The notes beneath the pieces are model-generated. The model was given only the letters and a program-made list of their open reading frames with translations, made no database searches and was not told where the DNA came from. Positions 38,150 through 46,652 of a DNA stretch of 51,449 nt are shown here, piece by piece. Every line of letters starts with the position of its first letter. The first letter of the stretch is position 1. The translations under genes were made by a program, and so were the position numbers. This DNA comes from a virus, in IMG/VR virus record IMGVR_UViG_3300044949_001046, positions 1 to 51,449 of that record, one strand, 5' to 3'.

Positions 38150-39627
38150 ATATTTTAGGAATATCTGCAGGATTTCATGACGCTGCAATAAGTGTCATTG
38201 GTAATTATGGAAATATATTATATGCGGGCCACAGCGAACGCTATAGTAAAATTAAGAATGATCCAAATTTAAGTCCTGGTATAATCAAAGAAATAATTGA
38301 TTATAGGATTGATCATGTTGCTTACTATGAACGACCATGGAATAAACAGTTAAGACAACTGTACAGTGGTCAGGGCCTTGAATGGAATAAACTTACTGCC
38401 CGACAGATTCTTACTAGGCAAATAGGCAAAGAATTTTCTAAATTTCCAGGTAAGATTTCAACCCATAATCATCACCTATGTCATGCAGCCGCAGGGTTTC
38501 AAACAAGCTCATTTAATAAAGCCACAGTGGTTGTGATAGACGCCATTGGGGAATGGGACACAATAAGTATTTGGGCAGCAGAATATGTTCAAGGAAAAGC
38601 CGTTTATAAAAGATTATGGCGCCAAAAATATCCGCATAGTATAGGATTGTTTTACAGTGCAATGACAGAACGTGTTGGACTTAAACCCAATGAAGAAGAA
38701 TACATTTTAATGGGTATGGCAGCATATGGTGCGCCTGCGTTCACTGATTTGTTTAAGTCTAAATTTTTACATAATGAGTGGGAAATTAAATTTAAAGAAA
38801 ATCTTCATACTGGCATAGAAGAAAAGTATTTGTCTTATGTTGGAGATATGGATATTGCAGCCAGCGCACAAGACTTAACAGAAGATCTTGTACTAAATGT
38901 TATGCGTAGAGCAAAAGACTTTAACTGGAGCAAAAATTTAGTTTATATGGGCGGGGTTGCTCTTAATTGTGTGGCCAACGGCAGAATAGGTCCTTATTTT
39001 GATAATATATGGATAATGCCCAATCCTGGCGATGCAGGTTCTAGTTTGGGTGCTGCTGCACTGGCTTATGGTGGTAGGATTAATTGGCGCGATGCTTTCT
39101 TAGGTCACAATATTCCCGGACCTTACCCTACTAATGCTGCGTTAGATGAGCTTATTGCTAATCGTATTGTTGGCATTGCCAGTGGCCGTGCTGAATTCGG
39201 CCCCAGAGCATTAGGTAATCGTAGCTTGTTGGCCGATCCCCGGGGACCAGATATAAAAGATCGAGTAAATGAAATTAAACGTAGACAAAAATTCAGACCC
39301 TTCGCACCAGTTATTTTGGAAGAGTTTGCCAACGAGTATTTTGGCATGCCCAGTGGCTTCAGTAGCAGTAGGTATATGCAATCAGTCGCTCTTTGCAGGC
39401 ATCCTGACTTATTTCCTGCTATTGTGCATCATGACGGAACTAGTCGTGTTCAGACTGTACCAAAGGACGGGTCAGGTATACGAGAACTATTAGAGAAATG
39501 GTTTATTGTCACAGGCTGCCCTATGCTATTAAATACTAGTCTGAACATTCGAGGCGAACCTATGGTCAATGATCGTAAGGACGCTGATAGATTTGAAAAA
39601 TTATATGGAGTAAAGGTACTATCATGA
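38146..39627 (+). CDS. NodU/CmcH-family carbamoyltransferase
   Basis: A 493-residue enzyme of the family that transfers a carbamoyl group from carbamoyl phosphate (through carbamoyl-AMP) to a hydroxyl on a sugar or other small molecule. The N-terminal Kae1-like domain starts ILGISAGFHDAAIS; a His-rich metal/nucleotide site follows near residues 107-115 (HNHHLCHAAAGF), then EEEYILMGMAAYG and a GGVALNCVANGRI segment near residue 267. The C-terminal domain has GRAEFGPRALGNRSLLADPR and KFRPFAPV, then LNTSLNIRGEP. Length is in the shorter range of the family. Such genes are a recurrent accessory gene in marine T4-like phages; the phage substrate is not known. Coupled to both neighbours by overlaps. 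Confidence 0.93.
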   Translation: MNILGISAGFHDAAISVIGNYGNILYAGHSERYSKIKNDPNLSPGIIKEIIDYRIDHVAYYERPWNKQLRQLYSGQGLEWNKLTARQILTRQIGKEFSKFPGKISTHNHHLCHAAAGFQTSSFNKATVVVIDAIGEWDTISIWAAEYVQGKAVYKRLWRQKYPHSIGLFYSAMTERVGLKPNEEEYILMGMAAYGAPAFTDLFKSKFLHNEWEIKFKENLHTGIEEKYLSYVGDMDIAASAQDLTEDLVLNVMRRAKDFNWSKNLVYMGGVALNCVANGRIGPYFDNIWIMPNPGDAGSSLGAAALAYGGRINWRDAFLGHNIPGPYPTNAALDELIANRIVGIASGRAEFGPRALGNRSLLADPRGPDIKDRVNEIKRRQKFRPFAPVILEEFANEYFGMPSGFSSSRYMQSVALCRHPDLFPAIVHHDGTSRVQTVPKDGSGIRELLEKWFIVTGCPMLLNTSLNIRGEPMVNDRKDADRFEKLYGVKVLS

Positions 39628-40415
39628 CACAACGAATTTTAATTATGGGCTTGCCTGGAGCAGGAAAAACCTACTTAGCAACAGAATTAAAAAAGTTATT
39701 GGAAGACAATGGCAAAACAGTTACTTGGTTTAACGCAGACGAAGTAAGAAAACAATTTGACGATTGGGATTTCAGCGAAGCTGGCAGAATTCGCCAAAGT
39801 AAACGTATGTTTGATTTGTCGATGTCATGTCATACAGATTATGCACTATGTGATTTTGTTGCACCATTAGTAGAAATGCGTAACAATTTTAAAGCAGATT
39901 GGACTGTATGGGTGGATACTATACGCGAAGGTCGTTACGCTGATACTAATAAAATGTTTGTAGAGCCCGAAGTTTATGATTTTCGAATTAATGAACAGAA
40001 TGCCGCTAAGTGGGCAGATTTTATCGCTGAACACATTATTGACAATCGTCGACGGCCTGTATTTGATTGGAAAAAAGAAACGGTACAAATGTTAGGGCGT
40101 TGGCAACCTTGGCACGATGGTCACAGGGCATTATTTGAAAGACTGCTACAGCGCACTGGCCAAGTTATAATTCAAGTCCGTGATGTACAAGGCTGGCAAG
40201 GGTCCAATCCCTTCGAAGTAGAAAAAGTGAAATCATTTATCCGTCGAGATTTAGACCCATTGTATCAAGGACAATATGAAATACAAGTAGTTCCTAACAT
40301 AGTGCATATTGGATGGGGTCGTGGTGTGGGATATTCTGCTGGTGAAGAAACATTTGATGAATCTATCACTGATATTTCTGCTACTAAAATCAGAAAAGAA
40401 CTAGGACTTAAATGA
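39624..40415 (+). CDS. P-loop kinase fused to an HxGH nucleotidyltransferase domain
   Basis: A 263-residue two-domain protein. The N-terminal part has a Walker A loop (GLPGAGKT, residues 9-16) and WFNADEVRKQF, the layout of adenylylsulfate kinase-like small-molecule kinases. The C-terminal part, from about residue 155, has GRWQPWHDGH (HxGH at 164-167) and a closing ISATKIRKEL, the two signature motifs of cytidylyl/adenylyl-transferases of the NMNAT type. It could phosphorylate and then nucleotidylate a small molecule, or act in PAPS or NAD chemistry; sequence does not decide. It overlaps the carbamoyltransferase by four bases, and an AAAGG ribosome-binding site supports the start. Confidence 0.82.
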   Translation: MTQRILIMGLPGAGKTYLATELKKLLEDNGKTVTWFNADEVRKQFDDWDFSEAGRIRQSKRMFDLSMSCHTDYALCDFVAPLVEMRNNFKADWTVWVDTIREGRYADTNKMFVEPEVYDFRINEQNAAKWADFIAEHIIDNRRRPVFDWKKETVQMLGRWQPWHDGHRALFERLLQRTGQVIIQVRDVQGWQGSNPFEVEKVKSFIRRDLDPLYQGQYEIQVVPNIVHIGWGRGVGYSAGEETFDESITDISATKIRKELGLK

Positions 40416-40636
40416 ACAAATATCACGTCAGATTTAATACTAAACATAATGGCAGTGAATTGGTCTGGCGTGTATTTGAAAACGGAGTAGAACACTTAGC
40501 TAAAGATGTTCGAATTGTTGGGGAAACTTTTACAGAATGTACACACGAACACGGCGAAACCAAATGGAATATAGCATGCCGTGGTAGAATGATCTGGGTT
40601 GATCGAGTTGCAGTTATAGTAACAGACAAAGACTGA
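40412..40636 (+). CDS. Unknown small protein, 74 aa
   Basis: A 74-residue beta-rich protein (KYHVRFNTKHN, SELVWRVFENGVEHLA) with two cysteines and a Trp-rich C-terminal half (TKWNIACRGRMIWVDRVAVI). It looks like a single compact fold. No catalytic motif is seen. It overlaps the kinase/nucleotidyltransferase gene by four bases (ATGA) with AGGA upstream, so it is translated from the same message and is the last gene before a new promoter. Function unknown. Confidence 0.7.
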   Translation: MNKYHVRFNTKHNGSELVWRVFENGVEHLAKDVRIVGETFTECTHEHGETKWNIACRGRMIWVDRVAVIVTDKD

Positions 40637-40660
40637 AATATTTTATTATCAATTAATTAA

Positions 40661-40684
40661 TAATTGACAATTTGATGTCAATTA
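40661..40684 (+). repeat. Inverted repeat over the -35 box
   Basis: TAATTGACA (40661-40669) and TGTCAATTA (40676-40684) are perfect 9-base arms with a 6-base centre. The left arm contains the TTGACA -35 box. A shorter version of the same palindrome core (ATTGAC/GTCAAT) overlaps the promoter at 47561-47589, so the two may bind one regulator. Confidence 0.6.
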
Positions 40685-40692
40685 ATTATAAT
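40664..40692 (+). promoter_or_regulatory. Perfect consensus sigma70 promoter before the sulfotransferase-like gene
   Basis: TTGACA (40664-40669) and TATAAT (40687-40692) are 17 bases apart, the ideal arrangement. They lie in the 65-base gap between genes. Transcription would start near 40699, only about 3 bases before the ATG at 40702, so the mRNA would be leaderless or nearly so. Confidence 0.85.
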
Positions 40693-40701
40693 TTGTAAAT
40701 C

Positions 40702-41397
40702 ATGGACATAACTCCTTATATTCTAGAAGTTGAAGAATTCAATAAATTTGAAAGAAGGCCTGGGGCTACAGCAGCAGTGTATACCTGCGAGGTATTGACA
40801 TGTATTGCAACTTTAAAATGTGGATCCAGTTTTTTGACGGCCACTTTTAATCAAAACTGTCGATGGAGACAAATACCGTTTTCAGAAATTAATTGGGACA
40901 ACAGTCGTGTTTTTACTTTGATGTCGGATCCTTTGACTAGACGGTATAAAGCAATAGCAGAATGGTTATTTCAAAAAAATCTAATAACTGAATATTATAA
41001 AAATGTTGAATTGCAAAATTTTGTTTTGAGTACCCCTATCTTAGATATACATTCATACGGATATGTTTATAACTATTACGAAGAATTTTGTAATCAAATT
41101 GATTGGATTCCACTGGAACCTGTAAAAAATCATGACGGGGTTAAATGGGCAATTGCAAAACTCTTAGAAAAATATAAAATTTATATAGATAGTTATTGGG
41201 CAACTGATCAGGAGTCAAATATTTCCTCTAGTTTAAAAAAGAGACTCGAAGCAGATATAAAAGAAAAATTTAATTCTTCTCCCAATGAAAAAATAATGGA
41301 ATATTTGTTACCTGATATCGATTTATATAATAGAGTTTCTAATAGATTTAATCCCAATGGCGATATTTGGGATAATATTTCTTGGTTAAGAAAATGA
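40702..41397 (+). CDS. Sulfotransferase-like protein
   Basis: A 231-residue protein. Residues 37-46 (TLKCGSSFLT) match the 5'-phosphosulfate-binding loop of PAPS-dependent sulfotransferases (K-x-G-S/T-S-x-L), and FTLMSDPLTRRYKAIAEW at about 71-88 matches the 3'-phosphate-binding segment usually written RDP..R..S. The Arg before Asp-Pro is replaced here by Ser75, and the usual late Ser is Ala, so it may be divergent or changed in donor. The C-terminal half is not recognisable. It follows a perfect promoter almost without leader and overlaps the dCMP deaminase by four bases. A kinase with an APS-kinase-like loop lies just upstream. Confidence 0.5.
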   Translation: MDITPYILEVEEFNKFERRPGATAAVYTCEVLTCIATLKCGSSFLTATFNQNCRWRQIPFSEINWDNSRVFTLMSDPLTRRYKAIAEWLFQKNLITEYYKNVELQNFVLSTPILDIHSYGYVYNYYEEFCNQIDWIPLEPVKNHDGVKWAIAKLLEKYKIYIDSYWATDQESNISSSLKKRLEADIKEKFNSSPNEKIMEYLLPDIDLYNRVSNRFNPNGDIWDNISWLRK

Positions 41398-41828
41398 AGA
41401 AAAAATTAATCCAAGCATACATGCAGACTGCAAAAATATTTGCTGAACTCAGTCATGCTCGACGACTGCATGTTGGTGCTATTGTAGTTAAAGATGATAG
41501 AATTATCAGCATTGGCTATAACGGCATGCCTGCAGGTTGGGATAACAACTGTGAAGATAAAGTTTGGGATAAAACAGGCGACTACGAATTAAAAACAAAA
41601 CCAGAAGTGCTCCACGCCGAATCGAATGCCATCAGTAAATTAGCACGAAGTAGCGAAAGCGGAGACGGAGCAACAATGTTTATTACTCATGCACCATGCA
41701 TAGAATGCTCTAAACTGATTTATCAAAGCGGAATAAAAAAAGTTTATTTTGGGCAAGCTTATCGTGATACATCTGGTGTTGAATTTTTAAACAAATGTAA
41801 AGTTATAGTAGAACAACTCGATGTTTGA
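41394..41828 (+). CDS. cd: dCMP deaminase
   Basis: A 144-residue zinc enzyme converting dCMP to dUMP, which feeds thymidylate synthase. The catalytic H74-A-E76 and zinc ligands C102 and C105 (PCIEC) are intact, and the N-terminal HARRLHVGAIVVKDDRIIS and GYNGMPAGWDN segments are typical of the family. The ATG at 41394 is chosen because it overlaps the upstream TGA (ATGA); an in-frame TTG 12 bases earlier is less likely. The end overlaps the next gene by eight bases. Its thymidylate synthase partner is encoded on the opposite strand at 46649-47554. Confidence 0.92.
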   Translation: MKKKLIQAYMQTAKIFAELSHARRLHVGAIVVKDDRIISIGYNGMPAGWDNNCEDKVWDKTGDYELKTKPEVLHAESNAISKLARSSESGDGATMFITHAPCIECSKLIYQSGIKKVYFGQAYRDTSGVEFLNKCKVIVEQLDV

Positions 41829-43491
41829 TGTATTTTACAAAGGCCCTAAGCCTAACTTGTTTGCCTTTGAACGACCTGCGACATCTCTTGAAGAAGCTGA
41901 TGCGCTATGCCGAACTGAATATTTTTGGTACATAGACGGGCATAATAACTATAGCAACTTTGACTTTTATTGGAGACCTATCAGTTATGAAGCGGAACAT
42001 ACACACGTTTGGCCTAGCCAATGGCAACAAAACGGCGGCACATATTTAATACCAAAAAATACAAAAGAGCATCAGTGGCACTGGCATTGTCCTATAAATG
42101 ATTACTGTGTTCCTCGCACCGGTAGCACTGATATTTTCTATATGGATTTCATGAATCCCGAAAGTCAACCACAATTTGCTGCTCTTAAAGAAACACATCC
42201 TTCGATTAAATCTACTAGATACGTATCAGACCATTTAAACGTACTAAAACGTATAGTAAATTTAGCTACCACCGAATATGTATGGGTTATTAGCAGTGTC
42301 TGTGACTATAAAGATTTCGACTTTACTTGGCACCCTGCTCAATGGCAAGAAGAAATGATTCATTGCTTCCCCAGTGGTAATCAAAAACGCGGAGACACTT
42401 TTTATATTCATGTGGAATCATTCAAAAAGCAAATGGTTGATTTGGAATTATTAGATTGGTTTAATGTTATAAACTACTGCGAAGATCAAAAGGTCTATAG
42501 ATATGCCTGTCCAAAAGTGTACTATGATCATGATAATCTAGTAGATGAGATTCGTAATTACGACTTCAAATTCCCCTACGCTGCATTTTCAAATCGGCCC
42601 AGTATTTTACTTAACAGTGAAATTTGCTTATGGACTGAAAAAGACAGGACTGTGGAAAGTTTTACAGACAGCAACAGTATTTGTGTAGTACCCCGAGACA
42701 TTAAGACACATTTACGCACGCAAATCTACGATTATCCTTACGTAAACGTCGAAAAAAGGGGCGAATCTATACGCACAGAAGACTGTTTAGACATCATCTA
42801 TATTAGTAATGGCGAGCCAGAAGCAGAACGTTGGTATGATCATTTGTGTAAAGTTTTGGACCAGGAAGACTCTGGATTTCCTGTACTAAAGTTCAGTAAT
42901 ACAATCAAACGTGTCCAAAATGTAAACGGCCGTATGGCCGCATACAAAGCCGCAGCTGAACGTAGTGATACGCCGTGGTTTTTTGCAGTGTTTGCTAAAT
43001 TAGAAATTGATCTAAATTTTGATTGGTCTTGGCAACCCGATTACTTTCAAGAACCAAAACACTACATTTTTCATGCTCGAAATCCAGTAAATGGATTGGT
43101 CTACGGACATCAAGCAATGATTGCTTACAATAAACGTTTGGTACTGGAAACTGTGAACAGTGGATTAGATTTTACTTTAAGTAAAGCTCACGAAGTAGTA
43201 CCCATTTTAAGTGGCATTGCCCATTATGACCAAGATGCTTGGACCACATGGCGTACAGCATTTCGCGAAGTTATTAAGTTAAAACATTTTAGTATTACGC
43301 AACCCAGTATTGAAACTGAGTTCAGACTTAAAAAATGGTTAACTGTGGGCAACGGGCATTACGGTGAATGGAGTATTCTTGGAGCTCAAGATGCTATAGA
43401 GTACTACGACACAGTAAACGGCGAGTATGATAAGCTAATGTTATCCTACGAGTGGGCATGGCTCAGACAGTATTATGACACTAAATACTGA
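41821..43491 (+). CDS. Three-repeat GT-like protein (556 aa)
   Basis: The protein contains three related segments: near residue 34 (TEYFWYIDGHN, then FDFYWRP), near 151 (TEYVWVISSVCDYKDFDFTW) and near 383 (TPWFFAVFAKLEIDLNFDWS, then ARNPVNGLVYGHQAMIAYNK). The third resembles the single-domain paralog at 27329-28255, which has a DGD motif there. Here the acidic motif is reduced (DGH in repeat 1, AKLEID in repeat 3), so catalysis may be lost or need another residue. The C-terminus (WTTWRTAFREVIKL) also matches the paralog. It overlaps the dCMP deaminase by eight bases. Role unknown; a scaffold or multi-site transferase is possible. Confidence 0.55.
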   Translation: MFDVFYKGPKPNLFAFERPATSLEEADALCRTEYFWYIDGHNNYSNFDFYWRPISYEAEHTHVWPSQWQQNGGTYLIPKNTKEHQWHWHCPINDYCVPRTGSTDIFYMDFMNPESQPQFAALKETHPSIKSTRYVSDHLNVLKRIVNLATTEYVWVISSVCDYKDFDFTWHPAQWQEEMIHCFPSGNQKRGDTFYIHVESFKKQMVDLELLDWFNVINYCEDQKVYRYACPKVYYDHDNLVDEIRNYDFKFPYAAFSNRPSILLNSEICLWTEKDRTVESFTDSNSICVVPRDIKTHLRTQIYDYPYVNVEKRGESIRTEDCLDIIYISNGEPEAERWYDHLCKVLDQEDSGFPVLKFSNTIKRVQNVNGRMAAYKAAAERSDTPWFFAVFAKLEIDLNFDWSWQPDYFQEPKHYIFHARNPVNGLVYGHQAMIAYNKRLVLETVNSGLDFTLSKAHEVVPILSGIAHYDQDAWTTWRTAFREVIKLKHFSITQPSIETEFRLKKWLTVGNGHYGEWSILGAQDAIEYYDTVNGEYDKLMLSYEWAWLRQYYDTKY

Positions 43492-44361
43492 ATGCAGATT
43501 AATGAGATTATTACAGAAAGCTTAAGCCGTATAGCATTTCACTATACTAATAATAAAACAGCTTTATCCATTTTAAGTTCTGGCACATTTCAACTTAGTA
43601 GTGCATTAGGCAGCGTTGAACAACAATATGCGCCCAAAGGTTATCCTTACTTTTTAAGTACCACAAGATCACGCCGCGGCGGTTATCATGATATTATAGG
43701 ACAACAGGCAACCTTATTTGTATTAGATGGCAACTGGTTCAATAAGCATTATATTTCTCGCCCTATTGATTATTGGGAAAATAGAGATCCATCAAAGTCA
43801 CATCATAGGTCCCATGAAGCAGAAGATCGGATATTCAGTAAAGACCCTACAATATCCATCGATGGAGTAACTGCTGTTCACATGTATTGTGCGTCGGACG
43901 CAGATCCAGAAGTTAAAGCATGGACAAGACAAGCATTAATTACAGCTAAACGTCGTGATATATCTACATATTTTTACACAGACATTGCAGCATGGCGTAA
44001 TTTTGATACACGCAAACAAGGTGATATCTCGATACTCACGGGACAAGAACGTACCGGCGGATATGTTAGTATGCACAAAGGTTACTTAATGCCCTGGATT
44101 GAGTTAATACAAGCAAAAAACAAATCACAATTAAGTAAAAAAGCAGATAATTTACGTTACGGTTTACAGTATACCTATGATAAAGAAGAAGCTACTCGCG
44201 GTCTAAATACTGATTTAAGCAATGCACGTAAACCTAACAGCGGTGCCGACAGAGCCAATGCAGTTAAAATTATCAAGTTTATGCAACAAAATGGATTTAC
44301 CACTGTGGGAGACTTAGTCTCTGCATTAGCGGCTAAATGGAAGAATTCAAATTCTAGTTAA
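43492..44361 (+). CDS. Possible ADP-ribosyltransferase-like protein with capsid-targeting-like N-terminus
   Basis: A 289-residue protein starting at the base after the previous stop codon. Motifs in order: FHYT at 16-19 with H17; ALSILSSGTFQLS; FLSTTRS at 54-60 (STT at 56-58); and HEAEDRIF with E109 and E111. This H / S-T-[TS] / E-x-E order resembles NAD-dependent ADP-ribosyltransferases. The N-terminus reads MQINEIITES; I7-T8-E9 fits the (I/L)-x-E rule of the T4 prohead protease, like the start of the packaged T4 ADP-ribosyltransferase Alt (MELITE). Both observations are pattern-based; no activity is shown. It is the last + strand gene and overlaps the convergent aminotransferase gene by eight bases. 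Confidence 0.45.
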   Translation: MQINEIITESLSRIAFHYTNNKTALSILSSGTFQLSSALGSVEQQYAPKGYPYFLSTTRSRRGGYHDIIGQQATLFVLDGNWFNKHYISRPIDYWENRDPSKSHHRSHEAEDRIFSKDPTISIDGVTAVHMYCASDADPEVKAWTRQALITAKRRDISTYFYTDIAAWRNFDTRKQGDISILTGQERTGGYVSMHKGYLMPWIELIQAKNKSQLSKKADNLRYGLQYTYDKEEATRGLNTDLSNARKPNSGADRANAVKIIKFMQQNGFTTVGDLVSALAAKWKNSNSS

Positions 44362-45463
44362 AGAACTCTTTAACTGATTCAGTTATGTGTTCAACTTCAG
44401 AATCTGTTAGTTCTGGATATATAGGTAAACTCAAACACTCTTGGCAAAATGCACTGGCTTCCCTATATAATTCTGACGCATAGTTAATATAAGGATATCC
44501 CACTGGATGCTCGTATAGTGGAGCTTCGTAGTGTACTTTAGTTTCTACTCCTTTAATTGCTAAATGATGTTTTAATCCATTTCGATCATTTAGCTTAATT
44601 ACATACTTGTGCCAAGCATGAATAGTGCCTTCTGTGGTCTTAGGTGTGTCAACGTAATCGTTTAGTTCGGCGTTATAATATTCTGCAATTTGTGTTCGAC
44701 GAGATTGCCAAGAATTAAAATATTCAAGTTTAACTAACATTTGGGCACAATCTGCTTCGCTCATTTTACTGTTAGTGCCCGGGTTTTCGTGGCCTTTGGA
44801 TTTACCATTGTCCCGTAAGTCTCTCAGAAAAGTAGCTATTTCTAAATCATCTGTTAGTATCATACCGCCACTACCGTAATTGGGTAAATTTTTTGTAGGG
44901 TCGAAACTTAATACACTGATATCACCTAATGCTCCGCTGGGTGTTCCTTTATAGCTAGCGCCAAAACTCTGTGCTGCATCTTCAATAATTTTCAAGTCTT
45001 GATTAAAGAATTCTGTGGTCATCTTAAACCTATCCCAGTCAACTGTGTTGCCAAACAAGTTAACATACATAATACCTTGAACACCGGCCCCTTTAATAGC
45101 GTAGTCTAAGCTTTCTAAATTTATTAACGCTTGATCATCCGTGTCACACAACACTGGTTCATTGCCATTTAGTAATACACTATTGATTGTAGATACAAAG
45201 CTAATAGTGGGAATGAGAATTTTTGTATTCTCTGAGAACAAAACTTGTTGAGCAAATATTAAACCTTGGCTACAACTGTTAACCGCTACAGCATATCGGC
45301 GATGGCATTTTTTTGCAATTTGATTTTCAAACTCCTTAGTGTAATGTCCGTCCAATACTTGACCTGTGCTGTATACAACGTCTACAGCATTTAGTATTTC
45401 ATCTCGGAGATTGGCATATTGCCTTTTTACTCCGAAAAACGGAATTATAGTTTTGACTTCCAA
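44354..45463 (-). CDS. DegT/DnrJ/EryC1/StrS-family aminotransferase
   Basis: A 369-residue PLP enzyme of the sugar aminotransferase family, which turns keto-sugar nucleotides into amino sugars. The PLP lysine is K191 in SFDPTKNLPNYGSGGM, and the conserved EDAAQSFGASYKG segment lies before it at about 161-173. The N-terminal IPFFGVKRQYANLRDEI and C-terminal HYEAPLYEHP segments are also family marks, and length is normal. It ends a - strand operon with thymidylate synthase and the epimerase. It could use the epimerase product or the products of + strand enzymes. The actual sugar is unknown. Confidence 0.92.
   Translation of the reverse strand: MEVKTIIPFFGVKRQYANLRDEILNAVDVVYSTGQVLDGHYTKEFENQIAKKCHRRYAVAVNSCSQGLIFAQQVLFSENTKILIPTISFVSTINSVLLNGNEPVLCDTDDQALINLESLDYAIKGAGVQGIMYVNLFGNTVDWDRFKMTTEFFNQDLKIIEDAAQSFGASYKGTPSGALGDISVLSFDPTKNLPNYGSGGMILTDDLEIATFLRDLRDNGKSKGHENPGTNSKMSEADCAQMLVKLEYFNSWQSRRTQIAEYYNAELNDYVDTPKTTEGTIHAWHKYVIKLNDRNGLKHHLAIKGVETKVHYEAPLYEHPVGYPYINYASELYREASAFCQECLSLPIYPELTDSEVEHITESVKEFFN
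44356..44375. other. Hairpin at the convergent gene ends
   Basis: A palindrome with arms AGTTAAAG and CTTTAACT around a 4-base centre spans the stop codons of the convergent genes. It is placed as a bidirectional terminator would be, but no T run follows on either strand, so terminator function is doubtful. Confidence 0.3.
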
Positions 45464-46413
45464 AATTTACTTTCAGAAAACCAATTATGATATCGACGAA
45501 ATCCTTCTTCGACATCTATCTTGGGATCAAATCCAAAATCATTGCGAGCTGCATCTATGTTTAATGCACCTCTAGAGGGAAAGTCAGCATCTTTGTCTTT
45601 ACATTCGATCGACCCGCGGCCCGCAATTTTTACTGCTAAATTTGCAGCATCTAGTAGACTATGACTATGACTTTTTGTGATATTGTATGTCTTATTAATA
45701 GCATTACTACTCAATACAGCCTGTACTATACCCCTTGCAGCATCTTCGACGTAAGTGAAATCTAATGTTTCTCCAGCTCCATTGACTTTAAGGGTTTGTC
45801 CTCTCATCGCGGATAACATAAACTTAGACACCACACGATCTTCGACATCATATTCGCCGTATACGGCACTAGGTCGAATAATGACATGATCAAAACATTT
45901 TCTTCTCGAATAATCTTTAACCAACCATTCGCCCATTAATTTCATAATACCATACTGCCCTTGGGGTTTACAGTTAAAGTCCTCTGTTACCTGATCAGTG
46001 AAGTCTCCATACACCATACTGCTGCTGATATAAACAAATTTTGGGATTCGGCTAATTTTTGTTAGTTCTAGTAGTTTTACTAAAGAAGTACTCATTACTT
46101 CACTGCCCCAAATTGGATTTTGATTGACTACTTTTTGTCTAGGAAAACTTGCCAAATGAATAACAGCATCGCAGGTATGTCCAAAAGTTTTAAAAAATGT
46201 TTCTAAGCTAGAATGATCTCTGATGTCTAAATGATGAATAGAACTACGAATTCTATTTCGTCGAGCCTTAAACAAATAAGCCAGTTCGTCTTTAGGCACA
46301 AACCCATAATCGGTGGCACTGTCAATGATAAAACATTCGTGGCCCAACTGTTCTAATTGTCTTACTACATTATGTCCGATAAATCCTGCACCGCCGGTTA
46401 CTATGAATCTCAT
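45445..46413 (-). CDS. NAD-dependent epimerase/dehydratase (extended SDR)
   Basis: A 322-residue short-chain dehydrogenase of the nucleotide-sugar type. The NAD loop TGGAGFIG is at 6-13, the catalytic Y154-x3-K158 is in QYGIMKLMGEW, and the SSSMVYG segment lies near residue 130. The later IRPSAVYGE and DFTYVEDAARGI stretches are typical of UDP- or dTDP-sugar epimerases and dehydratases. It is coupled to the 80-residue gene upstream (4-base overlap) and to the DegT-type aminotransferase downstream (19-base overlap). Together they would produce an amino sugar nucleotide. Confidence 0.92.
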   Translation of the reverse strand: MRFIVTGGAGFIGHNVVRQLEQLGHECFIIDSATDYGFVPKDELAYLFKARRNRIRSSIHHLDIRDHSSLETFFKTFGHTCDAVIHLASFPRQKVVNQNPIWGSEVMSTSLVKLLELTKISRIPKFVYISSSMVYGDFTDQVTEDFNCKPQGQYGIMKLMGEWLVKDYSRRKCFDHVIIRPSAVYGEYDVEDRVVSKFMLSAMRGQTLKVNGAGETLDFTYVEDAARGIVQAVLSSNAINKTYNITKSHSHSLLDAANLAVKIAGRGSIECKDKDADFPSRGALNIDAARNDFGFDPKIDVEEGFRRYHNWFSESKFWKSKL

Positions 46414-46652
46414 TTAATACCCCATTTCAATGTAAAATATGTTAGATCTTTTTCTTCCAAATCTGCAATTATAGTTACTTTGTTTTGAAAAGTGACATGG
46501 TCCCAACCTGAATGCCATGAAGGTTTATCCGCGGCATTGGCCATGACCCACTGTCCTTGTTCACTCTTTTCCCAATTGTACAAAGGTTCAGCAACGTAGA
46601 TTGCAAAATCATCTACGTCACTCATAGTAAACTCGTGTACTTTTACTTTCAT
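46410..46652 (-). CDS. Unknown small protein, 80 aa, F-LKW family
   Basis: An 80-residue acidic protein with a Trp-rich centre (YNWEKSEQGQWVMANAAD, then WHSGWDHVTF) and an end EKDLTYFTLKWGIK. The D-[LA]-x-x-F-x-LKW ending is shared with the small protein at 50810-51100, and a looser version with that at 49341-49613. It sits between thymidylate synthase and the epimerase with 4-base overlaps on both sides. Function unknown. Confidence 0.7.
   Translation of the reverse strand: MKVKVHEFTMSDVDDFAIYVAEPLYNWEKSEQGQWVMANAADKPSWHSGWDHVTFQNKVTIIADLEEKDLTYFTLKWGIK

Noticed and set aside
43481-43488. CTAAATAC as a late promoter before the ADP-ribosyltransferase-like gene
   Set aside because: It lies within the last codons of the preceding gene, matches the octamer poorly and would start transcription inside the following gene.
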